A DNA stretch of 7,125 nt from JAQGMO01 sp050954505 (GCA_050954505.1 JBPBPY010000330.1:1-7125); one strand, 5' to 3'; shown: positions 1-6,722, counted from the first letter of the stretch. Translations and numbers: made by a program. The notes: generated from the sequence alone by a model not told the origin.

Positions 1-170
1 TCGGCAACGGCGCGGATGGCTGCCAGGCCGTGTTCGGTGCGCAGCGTGATTTCCAGCACCCGGATGCCGCCGGCCACCAGCGCGCGTGCCAACGGGACTG
101 CATGGTCGAGATTGTCGATCGCAATCACCGGGATGACCGGCGAGGCGTGCATGATGTCGAGCAGATTCAT
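1..170 (-). CDS. eda: KDPG aldolase (Eda), N-terminal part, cut by the left window edge
   Basis: 2-dehydro-3-deoxy-phosphogluconate aldolase is the last Entner-Doudoroff enzyme. It is a cytosolic class I (Schiff-base) aldolase that cleaves KDPG to pyruvate and glyceraldehyde-3-phosphate. Only the first 56 codons plus two bases are present. The minus-strand translation begins MNLLDIMHASPVIPVIAID, followed by the characteristic block ALVAGGIRVLEITLRTE. E40 and R44 align with catalytic Glu45 and substrate-binding Arg49 of E. coli Eda. The Schiff-base lysine lies in the missing part. The start ATG at 170-168 is preceded by a strong Shine-Dalgarno (AAAGGAAG, about 4 nt spacing), which fixes the start. 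The gene lies 72 nt downstream of the edd stop on the same strand, so it is very likely the second gene of an edd-eda operon. Family identity is near certain; completeness of the gene cannot be judged. Confidence 0.96.
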   Translation of the reverse strand, partial: MNLLDIMHASPVIPVIAIDNLDHAVPLARALVAGGIRVLEITLRTEHGLAAIRAVA

Positions 171-197
171 GTCTTCCTTTCGATGAGCGTGGAATGC

Positions 198-219
198 CCG
201 GGCAGCGTCACCTGCCCGG
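198..219 (-). other. GC-rich hairpin between edd and eda
   Basis: A perfect 8-bp inverted repeat (CCGGGCAG / CTGCCCGG) encloses a 6-nt loop, starting 23 nt after the edd stop and ending 27 nt before the eda start. In the edd-eda mRNA it would form a very stable stem-loop. No T-run follows, so it is not a standard intrinsic terminator. It could be an RNA-processing or stability element that sets the Edd:Eda ratio, but this role is inference. Confidence 0.5.
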
Positions 220-242
220 ATACAGCTTGGCACCCTGGCGCC

Positions 243-2207
243 TCAGCCTATCGGATGCTTGATCAAATGATCTTCATCATTGAATGGCTCCGCCTCGCCG
301 TGGCCCGGCAGATTGATTTCCGGCTCGACCACCTTCAGCGGTGGCGGCAAACCAAAGGTCGCGGCGCCCTCTTCAGCCGTGCTGACGGCATTGCGGAACA
401 TGGCAAACAGTTCGCGTCCCATGCCGACTTCATTCGAAGCCAGGTCGACTTCCTCGCGGCCGCGACGCATCCATTCTGCTGCATCGACCAGGGCCTCGAG
501 CACGCCTGCCTCGGCATCGAGGTGGATCATGTCGCCGCTGCGCACGCGTCCCAGCGGTCCGCCTGCCAGCACTTCGGGCGAGACATGGATGGCTGCCGGC
601 ACCTTGCCCGAAGCGCCCGACATGCGCCCGTCGGTGACCAGCGCTACATGGCGCCCGGCATCCTGCAGGCTGCCCAGTGCCGGCGTCAGGGCATGCAGCT
701 CCGGCATGCCGTTGGCACGTGGCCCCTGCAGGCGCAGAACGGCAACGAAGTCGCGCTCGAGCTCTCCGGCATGGAAGGCGTGCATGAATTCTTCCTGCGA
801 ATTGAAAACGATGGCCGGTGCCTTGACGATGCGGTATTGCGGCTTCACGGCCGAGACCTTGATGACGGCGCGTCCCAGGTTGCCGGCCAAGAGGCGCAGG
901 CCGCCTTCGTCGGAGAACGGTGCGGCTGCGCCGCGCAAGACTTCTTCGTCGCCACTGGTGGCCGCTGCCGCGCGCCAGACCACGGTGTCATTGTCGAGGA
1001 AGGGCTCGCTGGCATGGGCGCGCAAGCCGGTGCCGAGGATGGTCTTCACATCGTCATGCAGCAGGCCGGCATCAAGCAATTCGCGGATCACGAAACCGGG
1101 ACCGCCGGCGGCCTGGAAATAATTCACGTCGGCGTCGCCGTTCGGATAGATGCGCGCCACCAGCGGCACTACCGCCGAGAGTGCGCTGAAATCATTCCAG
1201 TCGATGACGATGCCGGCCGCGCGGGCGATGGCCACCAGATGCAGCGTATGGTTGGTCGAACCGCCCGTGGCAAGCAAGGCACAGATGGCATTGACGATAT
1301 TTTTTTCATCGACCACATGGCCTACCGGCAGGTAGCCCGACGGTGCCGGCAAGCCTGCCGGCGCATGATAGGCAGCGGCGTCGACGCCGACATCGCACAG
1401 CGTCACGGCGCGCTGGGCTGCAGCAGCCGTGAGGCCATCGCGCAAGGGCGTGGTCGGCGTGATGAATGCAGCGCCAGGCAAATGCAGGCCCATGACTTCC
1501 ATGAGCATCTGGTTGCTGTTGGCGGTGCCATAGAAGGTACAGGTGCCAGCGCCATGGTAGGACTTCGATTCGGCTTCCAGCAAACCGTCGCGGCCGATTT
1601 CGCCGCGTGCATACAGCTGACGGATGCGCGACTTTTCCGGGTTCGACATGCCGCTGGTCATGGGGCCGGCTGGAATGAACACCGCAGGCAGGTGTCCAAA
1701 ATGCAGAGCGCCGATCAGCAATCCCGGCACGATCTTGTCGCACACACCGAGATAGACGGCGGCATCGAACATGTTATGCGACAGTGCCACCGCGGTTGCC
1801 ATGGCGATGGCGTCCCGCGAGAACAGCGACAGCTCCATGCCCGGCTGGCCTTGGGTGACACCGTCGCACATTGCCGGCGTGGCGCCGGCAAACTGCGCCA
1901 CGCCGCCCGCCTTGCGCACCGCCTCCTTGATCAGCTGCGGAAAGTGCTCGAATGGCTGGTGCGCCGAGAGCATGTCGTTGTATGCCGAGACAATCGCCAC
2001 CGAAGGCTTCTTCTGCTCGCGCAAGACCAGCTTGTCGTTGGAAGGAAAGGCGGCGAACCCGTGCGCCAGATTGGTACAGGCCAATGCGGTGCGCTGCACT
2101 TCCTGGCGCCTGGCCAGGTCGATGCGCGCCAGATAGGCGCTGCGATAGGGACGGCTGCGTTCGATGATGCGTGCCGTGACGGCACTGAGGACGGGATGGA
2201 CAGGCAT
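243..2207 (-). CDS. edd: 6-phosphogluconate dehydratase (Edd)
   Basis: Edd dehydrates 6-phosphogluconate to KDPG, the committed Entner-Doudoroff step, using a labile 4Fe-4S cluster in the cytosol. The product is 654 aa. Both IlvD/Edd signatures are present: CDKIVPGLLIGA (156-167) and ALVTDGRMSGASGK (522-535). The three expected cluster cysteines are visible at C114 (MCDGVTQG), C156 (VCDK) and C223 (GTCTFYGTANSNQM). The last motif distinguishes Edd from dihydroxyacid dehydratase IlvD, as does the adjoining eda gene. The start ATG (2207-2205) follows an AGAAGGA Shine-Dalgarno at about 7 nt. The protein is roughly 50 aa longer than the 603-aa E. coli enzyme. The surplus appears to be mainly a C-terminal tail (about 618-654, beginning FGLPPPLKVV and ending HLIKHPIG) after the conserved core ends near GREL-FAMFRNAVSTAEEGA. 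Transcription starts leftwards from the region shared with pgi, with a HexR-like operator over the -10. Confidence 0.97.
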   Translation of the reverse strand: MPVHPVLSAVTARIIERSRPYRSAYLARIDLARRQEVQRTALACTNLAHGFAAFPSNDKLVLREQKKPSVAIVSAYNDMLSAHQPFEHFPQLIKEAVRKAGGVAQFAGATPAMCDGVTQGQPGMELSLFSRDAIAMATAVALSHNMFDAAVYLGVCDKIVPGLLIGALHFGHLPAVFIPAGPMTSGMSNPEKSRIRQLYARGEIGRDGLLEAESKSYHGAGTCTFYGTANSNQMLMEVMGLHLPGAAFITPTTPLRDGLTAAAAQRAVTLCDVGVDAAAYHAPAGLPAPSGYLPVGHVVDEKNIVNAICALLATGGSTNHTLHLVAIARAAGIVIDWNDFSALSAVVPLVARIYPNGDADVNYFQAAGGPGFVIRELLDAGLLHDDVKTILGTGLRAHASEPFLDNDTVVWRAAAATSGDEEVLRGAAAPFSDEGGLRLLAGNLGRAVIKVSAVKPQYRIVKAPAIVFNSQEEFMHAFHAGELERDFVAVLRLQGPRANGMPELHALTPALGSLQDAGRHVALVTDGRMSGASGKVPAAIHVSPEVLAGGPLGRVRSGDMIHLDAEAGVLEALVDAAEWMRRGREEVDLASNEVGMGRELFAMFRNAVSTAEEGAATFGLPPPLKVVEPEINLPGHGEAEPFNDEDHLIKHPIG

Positions 2208-2233
2208 GGCAAAATCCTTCTGGTCGGGTTCGC

Positions 2234-2248
2234 TGAAATTATACTACA
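2234..2248 (-). promoter_or_regulatory. Putative HexR operator, edd side
   Basis: On the minus strand this reads TGTAGTATAATTTCA, an imperfect palindrome with half-sites TGTAGT and ATTTCA. It matches the gammaproteobacterial HexR consensus that I recall (TGTAATTAAATTACA) at 11 of 15 positions. It also matches the pgi-side site at 11 of 15 positions. It ends about 26 nt upstream of the edd ATG and covers the edd -10 hexamer, the position expected of a repressor site. The presence of hexR in the same locus supports the call. Binding has not been shown. Confidence 0.6.
2238..2243 (-). promoter_or_regulatory. Probable -10 element of the edd-eda promoter
   Basis: The minus strand carries a perfect sigma-70 TATAAT. 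Transcription would start near 2231, giving a leader of about 24 nt that contains the edd Shine-Dalgarno. No good -35 is seen at 16-18 bp; the nearest TTGAAA is only 11 bp upstream. The promoter may therefore need an activator or be intrinsically modest. The hexamer lies inside the putative HexR operator. Confidence 0.5.
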
Positions 2249-2281
2249 GCAATTTTTCAACTTTTCTTTATACCAGCCAGG

Positions 2282-2293
2282 GCAATGTATTGC
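2282..2293. repeat. 12-bp palindrome in the divergent control region
   Basis: GCAATGTATTGC has perfect 5-bp arms (GCAAT/ATTGC) around a GT centre. Its centre lies about 55 bp upstream of the predicted edd transcription start, a plausible distance for an activator site. No regulator can be named, and a 12-bp palindrome can arise by chance. Confidence 0.25.
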
Positions 2294-2445
2294 TGCTGAC
2301 GGCAGCCCCGTTTTCACTGGCCATTTCTCGATAAGTTGATGTTTCTCAAAAGACCATGCGATTGTGCCGGCGCATTTGATGAAATATCCATGCGGCAAAA
2401 AGTCCGGGTTCGAGGCGAACAAGGGCAAAATTTCGGCGATAAAAT

Positions 2446-2460
2446 TGTAGTGGAATTACC
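2446..2460 (+). promoter_or_regulatory. Putative HexR operator, pgi side
   Basis: TGTAGTGGAATTACC is an imperfect palindrome (TGTAGT / ATTACC) that matches the recalled HexR consensus at 11 of 15 positions. It shares the whole TGTAGT half-site with the edd-side site in the same orientation relative to its gene. It lies about 46 nt upstream of the preferred pgi ATG. It would overlap the -35 region of the candidate promoter with -10 TATAGT, or sit just downstream of the alternative -10 TAAAAT at 2440-2445. Either layout fits repression. Confidence 0.6.
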
Positions 2461-2471
2461 AAACTCTGATG

Positions 2472-2477
2472 TATAGT
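2472..2477 (+). promoter_or_regulatory. Candidate -10 of the pgi-zwf-hexR promoter
   Basis: TATAGT matches the sigma-70 -10 at 5 of 6 positions. It would place the transcript start near 2484, downstream of the first in-frame ATG (2480), which favours ATG 2507 as the pgi start. No clear -35 is seen; the position falls within the putative HexR operator. TAAAAT at 2440-2445 is an equally weak alternative. Confidence 0.3.
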
Positions 2478-2506
2478 CAATGTTAATTCAACCTTTTTCA
2501 GTAGAC

Positions 2507-4180
2507 ATGCACAACGTGGACCTGACGACTGCCGCTTCCTATTCCGATCTGCAAACCCACCATGCCAGCGCAGTCAACTGGCATTTGCGCGATTTGTTTA
2601 CCGCCAATCCCCAGCGCTTCGCGCGCTTTTCCATCGAGGCGGCCGGTCTGTTTTTCGATTACTCGAAAAACCTGGTGACTGACGAAACCATGGCGCTACT
2701 GATGAAGCTGGCGCGCGAATGCGGCATTGAAGAACGGCGCACTGCCATGTTTGCCGGAGAAAGAATCAATACCACCGAAGACCGGCCGGTTCTGCACGTT
2801 GCCTTGCGCGCCCCGCGCCAGCAGGCCGGACCGCAAGGCGGACACAAGGCGCTGGCACAGATCGTCGACGGCCAGGATGTCAACGCCGACATCCATGCCG
2901 TGCTGGAGCGCATGGGCAGGTTTGCCGAGCGCGTCCGCTCGGGCGCCTGGGTGGGATTTTCCGGCAAGAAGATCACCGACATCGTCAACATCGGCATTGG
3001 CGGCTCCTTCCTTGGCCCGAAGATGGTGTGCAAGGCGCTGCGGCCCTACTGCCATGCGCGGCTGACGCTGCATTTCGTCTCGAATGTCGACGGCCACGAC
3101 CTCGACGCCGTGCTTTCGCGCGTCGATCCGGCCACCACGCTGTTCATCATCGCCTCGAAAACCTTCACCACCCAGGAAACCATGATGAATGCGCAGTCGG
3201 CGCGGCGCTGGTTTCTTGGTCACGCCGCCGAGGGCGAGCTGGCCAAACATTTCGTCGCCCTGACCAGCAATGTGCCGGGTGGCGAACAATTCGGCATCGA
3301 TGCAGACAACATGTTCCCGTTCTGGGATTGGGTCGGTGGCCGCTATTCGATCTGGTCGTCGATCGGCCTGTCGGTGGCGATTGCGGTGGGCATCGAGCAG
3401 TTCCATGAATTCCTCGCCGGTGCCCATGCCATGGACCAGCATTTCCTGACCGCGCCGCTGGAACAGAACATGCCGGTCTTGATGGCAATGGTGGGCGTCT
3501 GGAACCGCAATTTCTTCCGCTGCACATCGCTGTCGATTGCACCCTACCACCAGGACCTGGCCGAATTCCCCGACTACCTGCAACAGCTGGAAATGGAAAG
3601 CAACGGCAAGCGGGTCACCGCTGCCGGCACGCCGTTGCGCACCCCAAGCTGCCCGGCGATCTGGGGCGATGTCGGCACCAATGGACAGCATGCGTTTTTC
3701 CAGCTGCTGCACCAGGGCACCAATGTGATTCCGGTCGATTTCATTGCCGCGCTCAAGCCTGGCCATATTCTGCCCGGGCATCACGCCGCCCTGCTGGCCA
3801 ACTGCTTTGCGCAATCGAAGGCGTTCATGCGCGGCAAATCGGACGCCGAGGTCGAGGAAGAATTGCAGGAACAGGGCAAGACGCCCGAGCAGATCGCCGC
3901 GCTGCTGCCGCACCGGGTTTTCCCCGGCAACCGGCCCAGCAATACCATTCTGATGGACGCGCTGACCCCTGCCACGCTCGGTGCACTGATCGCACTGTAC
4001 GAACACAAGGTGTTTGTGCAAGGGGTGGCCTGGGGCATCAACAGCTTCGATCAATGGGGCGTCGAGCTGGGCAAGGTACTGGCGAAAAAAATCCTGCAGG
4101 AACTCGAGGGCGGTGTCGCTGCCAGCACCAATGATGCGTCGACCAGCGGTTTGATTGCCCGGGCCCGGGCAGTGCAGTAG
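2507..4180 (+). CDS. pgi: Glucose-6-phosphate isomerase (Pgi)
   Basis: Pgi interconverts glucose-6-phosphate and fructose-6-phosphate in the cytosol. Here it probably feeds fructose-6-P back into the Zwf/Entner-Doudoroff route. From ATG 2507 the protein is 557 aa, near the 549 aa of E. coli Pgi. Visible elements in order are the sugar-phosphate-binding turn NIGIGGSFLGPK (161-172), SKTFTTQET (217-225), the first PGI signature DWVGGRYSIWSSIG (274-287), catalytic E364 in QLEMESNGK, H395 in GTNGQHAFFQ, and the second signature SFDQWGVELGK ending in catalytic K523. All key residues are present. An in-frame ATG at 2480 would add nine residues. Those codons (TTA ATT CAA CCT TTT TCA GTA) are unlike the GC-rich codon use that begins after 2507, so the downstream start is preferred. 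Neither start has a clear Shine-Dalgarno. The gene is divergent from edd and is followed by zwf. Confidence 0.96.
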   Translation: MHNVDLTTAASYSDLQTHHASAVNWHLRDLFTANPQRFARFSIEAAGLFFDYSKNLVTDETMALLMKLARECGIEERRTAMFAGERINTTEDRPVLHVALRAPRQQAGPQGGHKALAQIVDGQDVNADIHAVLERMGRFAERVRSGAWVGFSGKKITDIVNIGIGGSFLGPKMVCKALRPYCHARLTLHFVSNVDGHDLDAVLSRVDPATTLFIIASKTFTTQETMMNAQSARRWFLGHAAEGELAKHFVALTSNVPGGEQFGIDADNMFPFWDWVGGRYSIWSSIGLSVAIAVGIEQFHEFLAGAHAMDQHFLTAPLEQNMPVLMAMVGVWNRNFFRCTSLSIAPYHQDLAEFPDYLQQLEMESNGKRVTAAGTPLRTPSCPAIWGDVGTNGQHAFFQLLHQGTNVIPVDFIAALKPGHILPGHHAALLANCFAQSKAFMRGKSDAEVEEELQEQGKTPEQIAALLPHRVFPGNRPSNTILMDALTPATLGALIALYEHKVFVQGVAWGINSFDQWGVELGKVLAKKILQELEGGVAASTNDASTSGLIARARAVQ

Positions 4181-4274
4181 CAGCATGGAAGTGGAGTGGC
4201 CGCAAGGAACCGGCACGAAGCCTGGTCCCGGCGGCTGACCGAGTATCGCGTTTTTGATGTGTCTGGATTCGACT

Positions 4275-5747
4275 ATGGCTTTGACCGATTTTGACCTGGT
4301 GCTGTTTGGTGGCAGTGGCGACCTGGCGATGCGAAAATTGATGCCGGCCCTGTATTCGCTGTCGCGCCACAAGGACTTTCCTGCCGCCGCGCGCATCCTT
4401 TGCGTGGGGCGGCACGACCTCTCGCGCGAAGACTACCTGGCAACCGTTGAAAAGGATGCCCGTCCCCACATTCCTGCCGAGACATTTTCGCAAGCGGCAT
4501 GGAGCAACTTCACCGGCCGCGTCAATTATGTCTCGCTTGACGCCACCGATGCAGCGACCTACCAGGCCTTGGTCGATGCCATGCGCACCGATGACAAGGT
4601 CACGCGCATTTATTACCTGGCCACGCCCCCTTCCCTGTTTGCCACCATTTGCCACAACCTGCGCGGCTGTGGATTGGCCACCGAGAACTCGCGTGTGGTA
4701 CTGGAAAAGCCGCTGGGCCGCGACTTGGCCAGCGCGCGCCAGATCAATGCCGAAGTCGGCCAGGTGTTTGCCGAATCGCAGATCTTCCGCATCGACCACT
4801 ATCTCGGCAAGGAAGCGGTGCAGAACTTGCTGGCGCTGCGTTTCGGTAACATCCTTTTCGAACCCCTCTGGCGGCGCGAATGGATTTTTGATGTGCAGAT
4901 CACGATTGCCGAAGAACTCGGCGTTGGCAACCGCATGGGCTACTACGAAAATTCCGGCGCCTTGCGCGACATGCTGCAAAACCACCTGCTGCAATTGCTG
5001 TGCATCGTCGCCATGGAGCCGCCGACCTCGGTTGCCGCCGACGCGGTGCGCGATGAAAAGCTGCAGATCCTGCGTTCGCTCAAACCATTCACGCCGGCCA
5101 CACTGGTGCAGAACGTGGTGCGCGGTCAATACCGCAACGGCCATGTCGATGGCGTCGCCGTGCCCAGCTACCGCAGCGAACCCGGTGCCGCACCGGGTAC
5201 CCGCACCGAAACCTTTGTTGCCGTCAAAGCCGAGATCGATACCTGGCGCTGGGCTGGCGTGCCGTTCTACCTGCGCACCGGCAAACGCATGGCCGACCAG
5301 CTGGCAGAAATCGTGGTGCGTTTCAAGGCGATTCCGCATTCGATCTTCGCCCAGTCGGTGGGCAGTTTCCAGCCCAACTCGCTGGTGATCCGGCTGCAGC
5401 CCGATGAGGGCCTGCACTTGTACCTGATGGCCAAGACGCCCGGCGATGGCATGCGCTTGAAACCGGTCGACCTGGAACTGGACTTCCGCGAAACCTTCAA
5501 GAAGCCGCGCATGCAAGCCTATGAACGCTTGCTCATGGATGTGCTGCGCGGCCAGCTCACATTGTTCATGCGCAGCGATGAACTCGAAGCGGCCTGGACC
5601 TGGGTGGAACCGATCCTGAACTTCTGGGAGCAGGAAGACAGCGATCCGATTCCGTACACCTCGGGCAGCTGGGGACCGGCAGCCTCAAGCGCACTGATCG
5701 GCCGTGACGGCCTGCAGTGGCGCGAAGAATCCTTGCCGGAAGTCTGA
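4275..5747 (+). CDS. zwf: Glucose-6-phosphate 1-dehydrogenase (Zwf)
   Basis: Zwf oxidises glucose-6-phosphate to 6-phosphogluconolactone with reduction of NAD(P)+, the entry to both the Entner-Doudoroff and oxidative pentose phosphate routes. The 490-aa protein has the Rossmann nucleotide-binding motif GGSGDLAMRKL (12-22), a VGRHDLSRED segment, the G6PD active-site signature RIDHYLGKE (172-180), and the YYENSGALRDMLQNH block in which H237 aligns with the catalytic base His240 of the Leuconostoc enzyme. Length is typical. Cofactor preference cannot be read reliably. ATG 4275 is chosen because MALTDFDLVLFGG fits the usual short N-terminus; ATG 4257 would add six residues. No strong Shine-Dalgarno precedes either (only GGA at about 8 nt). 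The 94-nt gap after pgi shows no T-run terminator and no HexR-like site, so cotranscription with pgi is likely. Confidence 0.97.
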   Translation: MALTDFDLVLFGGSGDLAMRKLMPALYSLSRHKDFPAAARILCVGRHDLSREDYLATVEKDARPHIPAETFSQAAWSNFTGRVNYVSLDATDAATYQALVDAMRTDDKVTRIYYLATPPSLFATICHNLRGCGLATENSRVVLEKPLGRDLASARQINAEVGQVFAESQIFRIDHYLGKEAVQNLLALRFGNILFEPLWRREWIFDVQITIAEELGVGNRMGYYENSGALRDMLQNHLLQLLCIVAMEPPTSVAADAVRDEKLQILRSLKPFTPATLVQNVVRGQYRNGHVDGVAVPSYRSEPGAAPGTRTETFVAVKAEIDTWRWAGVPFYLRTGKRMADQLAEIVVRFKAIPHSIFAQSVGSFQPNSLVIRLQPDEGLHLYLMAKTPGDGMRLKPVDLELDFRETFKKPRMQAYERLLMDVLRGQLTLFMRSDELEAAWTWVEPILNFWEQEDSDPIPYTSGSWGPAASSALIGRDGLQWREESLPEV

Positions 5748-5753
5748 GGCCGC

Positions 5754-6629
5754 ATGCTGCTCGATTCGATCCGCACCCGGCTGGACCTGCTGTCGAAGTC
5801 CGAGCGCAAGGTTGCCCTGGCAGTGCTGGAGCGCCCGGAAATCACGGTGGCGCAGAACATCACGGCGCTGGCCCGCAGTGCCGGTGTATCGGAGCCGACC
5901 GTGGTGCGTTTTTGCCGCGCCATCGGCTATGGCGGCTGGCAGGAATTCAAGCTCAAGCTGGTACAGGCGCTGGCACTGGCGCCACCGGGCGCGGCCGAGT
6001 CGACGCGCCAGGAAGACCTGGCTGCGGATGTGATCGGCAAGGTCTGCAGCCGCTCGATCAATGCGCTGCTCGATTTGCGCAGCAACCTCGATGCCGACGC
6101 CGTCCAGCGGGCCATGGAATGCCTGGCCAGCGCCAGCCGCATTGAAATCTATGGCCAGGGTGCCTCGGGCCTGGTGGCCAGCGATGCCCAGCACAAGTTC
6201 TCGCGCGCCGGCGTGGCGGCACAAGCCTGTTCCGACCCCAACCTGCATGCCATTTCGGCGGCCATGCTGCGCCCGGGCGACGCCGTGCTGGCGATATCGC
6301 GCCATGGCAAGAGTACGCAGCTGCTGCGCAGCGTCGCCCTGGCCGGCAGTGCCGGTGCCGACGTCATTGTTCTGGCACCGAGCGGCACGCCGCTGGCGGC
6401 GCTGGCCGACGTGCTCATCGCGGTCGACCTGGAAGCCGATACCGACCCCTACACGCCGATGTCGGCGCGCCTGGCCCATTTGATGGCCATCGATATCCTG
6501 GCTGTCGGCCTGGCGCTCAAGCGTGGACCGGAGTTTCGCAAGAAAATGCTGGCGGCGCAAAATGCCGTGCAAAGACTTGACCTGCAATTCGAGGCTTTCA
6601 TCAGTGAAGCGGCGCGCTCCTGCGAGTGA
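5754..6629 (+). CDS. hexR: HexR-type transcriptional repressor (RpiR family, HTH + SIS)
   Basis: The 291-aa protein has an N-terminal RpiR-type helix-turn-helix (about 1-75, recognition region GVSEPTVVRFCRAIGYGG at 44-61) and a C-terminal SIS sugar-phosphate-binding domain (about 125-255, with GQGASG at 134-139 and AISRHGKS at 180-187). In Pseudomonas putida HexR, from memory, Arg54 and Arg57 are needed for DNA binding, and Ser140 and Ser184 for KDPG sensing. R52, R55, S138 and S182 here match all four with a constant offset of two. The TGRT-like segment after S182 reads RHGKS, a small departure from the usual motif. The start lies 6 nt after the zwf stop. A weak GAGG overlaps that stop codon, suggesting translational coupling. 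The predicted role is to repress edd-eda and pgi-zwf-hexR, relieved by KDPG. HexR is the likely identity; another RpiR regulator is the alternative. Confidence 0.9.
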   Translation: MLLDSIRTRLDLLSKSERKVALAVLERPEITVAQNITALARSAGVSEPTVVRFCRAIGYGGWQEFKLKLVQALALAPPGAAESTRQEDLAADVIGKVCSRSINALLDLRSNLDADAVQRAMECLASASRIEIYGQGASGLVASDAQHKFSRAGVAAQACSDPNLHAISAAMLRPGDAVLAISRHGKSTQLLRSVALAGSAGADVIVLAPSGTPLAALADVLIAVDLEADTDPYTPMSARLAHLMAIDILAVGLALKRGPEFRKKMLAAQNAVQRLDLQFEAFISEAARSCE

Positions 6630-6722
6630 GCCAACCCTGCGATTGAACGCATCGAACGCGCCTGCACTCATTGAGCAAGCGCATCGTTTGCCCATCATTG
6701 CGTTTTCATTTGATCCGCGTTT

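Larger units (their letters stand above)
2208..2506. promoter_or_regulatory. Divergent edd / pgi control region
   Basis: This AT-richer, non-coding stretch separates the edd start from the preferred pgi start. It holds an edd Shine-Dalgarno (revcomp of 2215-2219), an edd-side HexR-like palindrome with an embedded TATAAT, a 12-bp palindrome at 2282-2293, and a pgi-side HexR-like palindrome with a possible -10 at 2472-2477. No gene can be supported in it. It is the only plausible place for the promoters of both units. Confidence 0.8.

Noticed and set aside
2292..2306. GCTGC / GCAGC hairpin followed by CCCCGTTTTC, as a possible terminator
   Set aside because: The stem is only 5 bp and the T-run only 4 and offset; no gene on the plus strand ends here.
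30..2339. 769-codon open frame on the plus strand, antisense to edd
   Set aside because: The translation is rich in Cys, His, Arg and Gln with no recognisable domain, and it runs through the edd start, its operator and the edd-eda spacer. Long antisense frames are expected opposite GC-rich genes.
2339..2476. 45-codon plus-strand ORF ending 3 nt before the first pgi ATG, a possible leader peptide
   Set aside because: It has no convincing Shine-Dalgarno, overlaps the putative HexR operator and both candidate pgi -10 elements, and resembles no known peptide; probably chance.
4157..4170. Perfect 14-bp palindrome GCCCGGGCCCGGGC near the pgi stop, as a possible terminator
   Set aside because: It lies inside the coding sequence (encoding the Ala-Arg run at the C-terminus), leaves no proper loop, and has no T-run after it.
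2696..4396. 566-codon minus-strand open frame opposite pgi and running past the zwf start
   Set aside because: It is a low-information Arg/His/Gly-rich translation with no family resemblance; the opposite strand is unambiguously pgi and the start of zwf.
4038..5516. 492-codon minus-strand open frame opposite zwf
   Set aside because: The composition is typical of antisense translation, and the zwf frame carries all expected motifs.
5685..6698. 337-codon minus-strand open frame opposite hexR
   Set aside because: It has no recognisable domain; hexR on the other strand has a complete HTH-SIS architecture.
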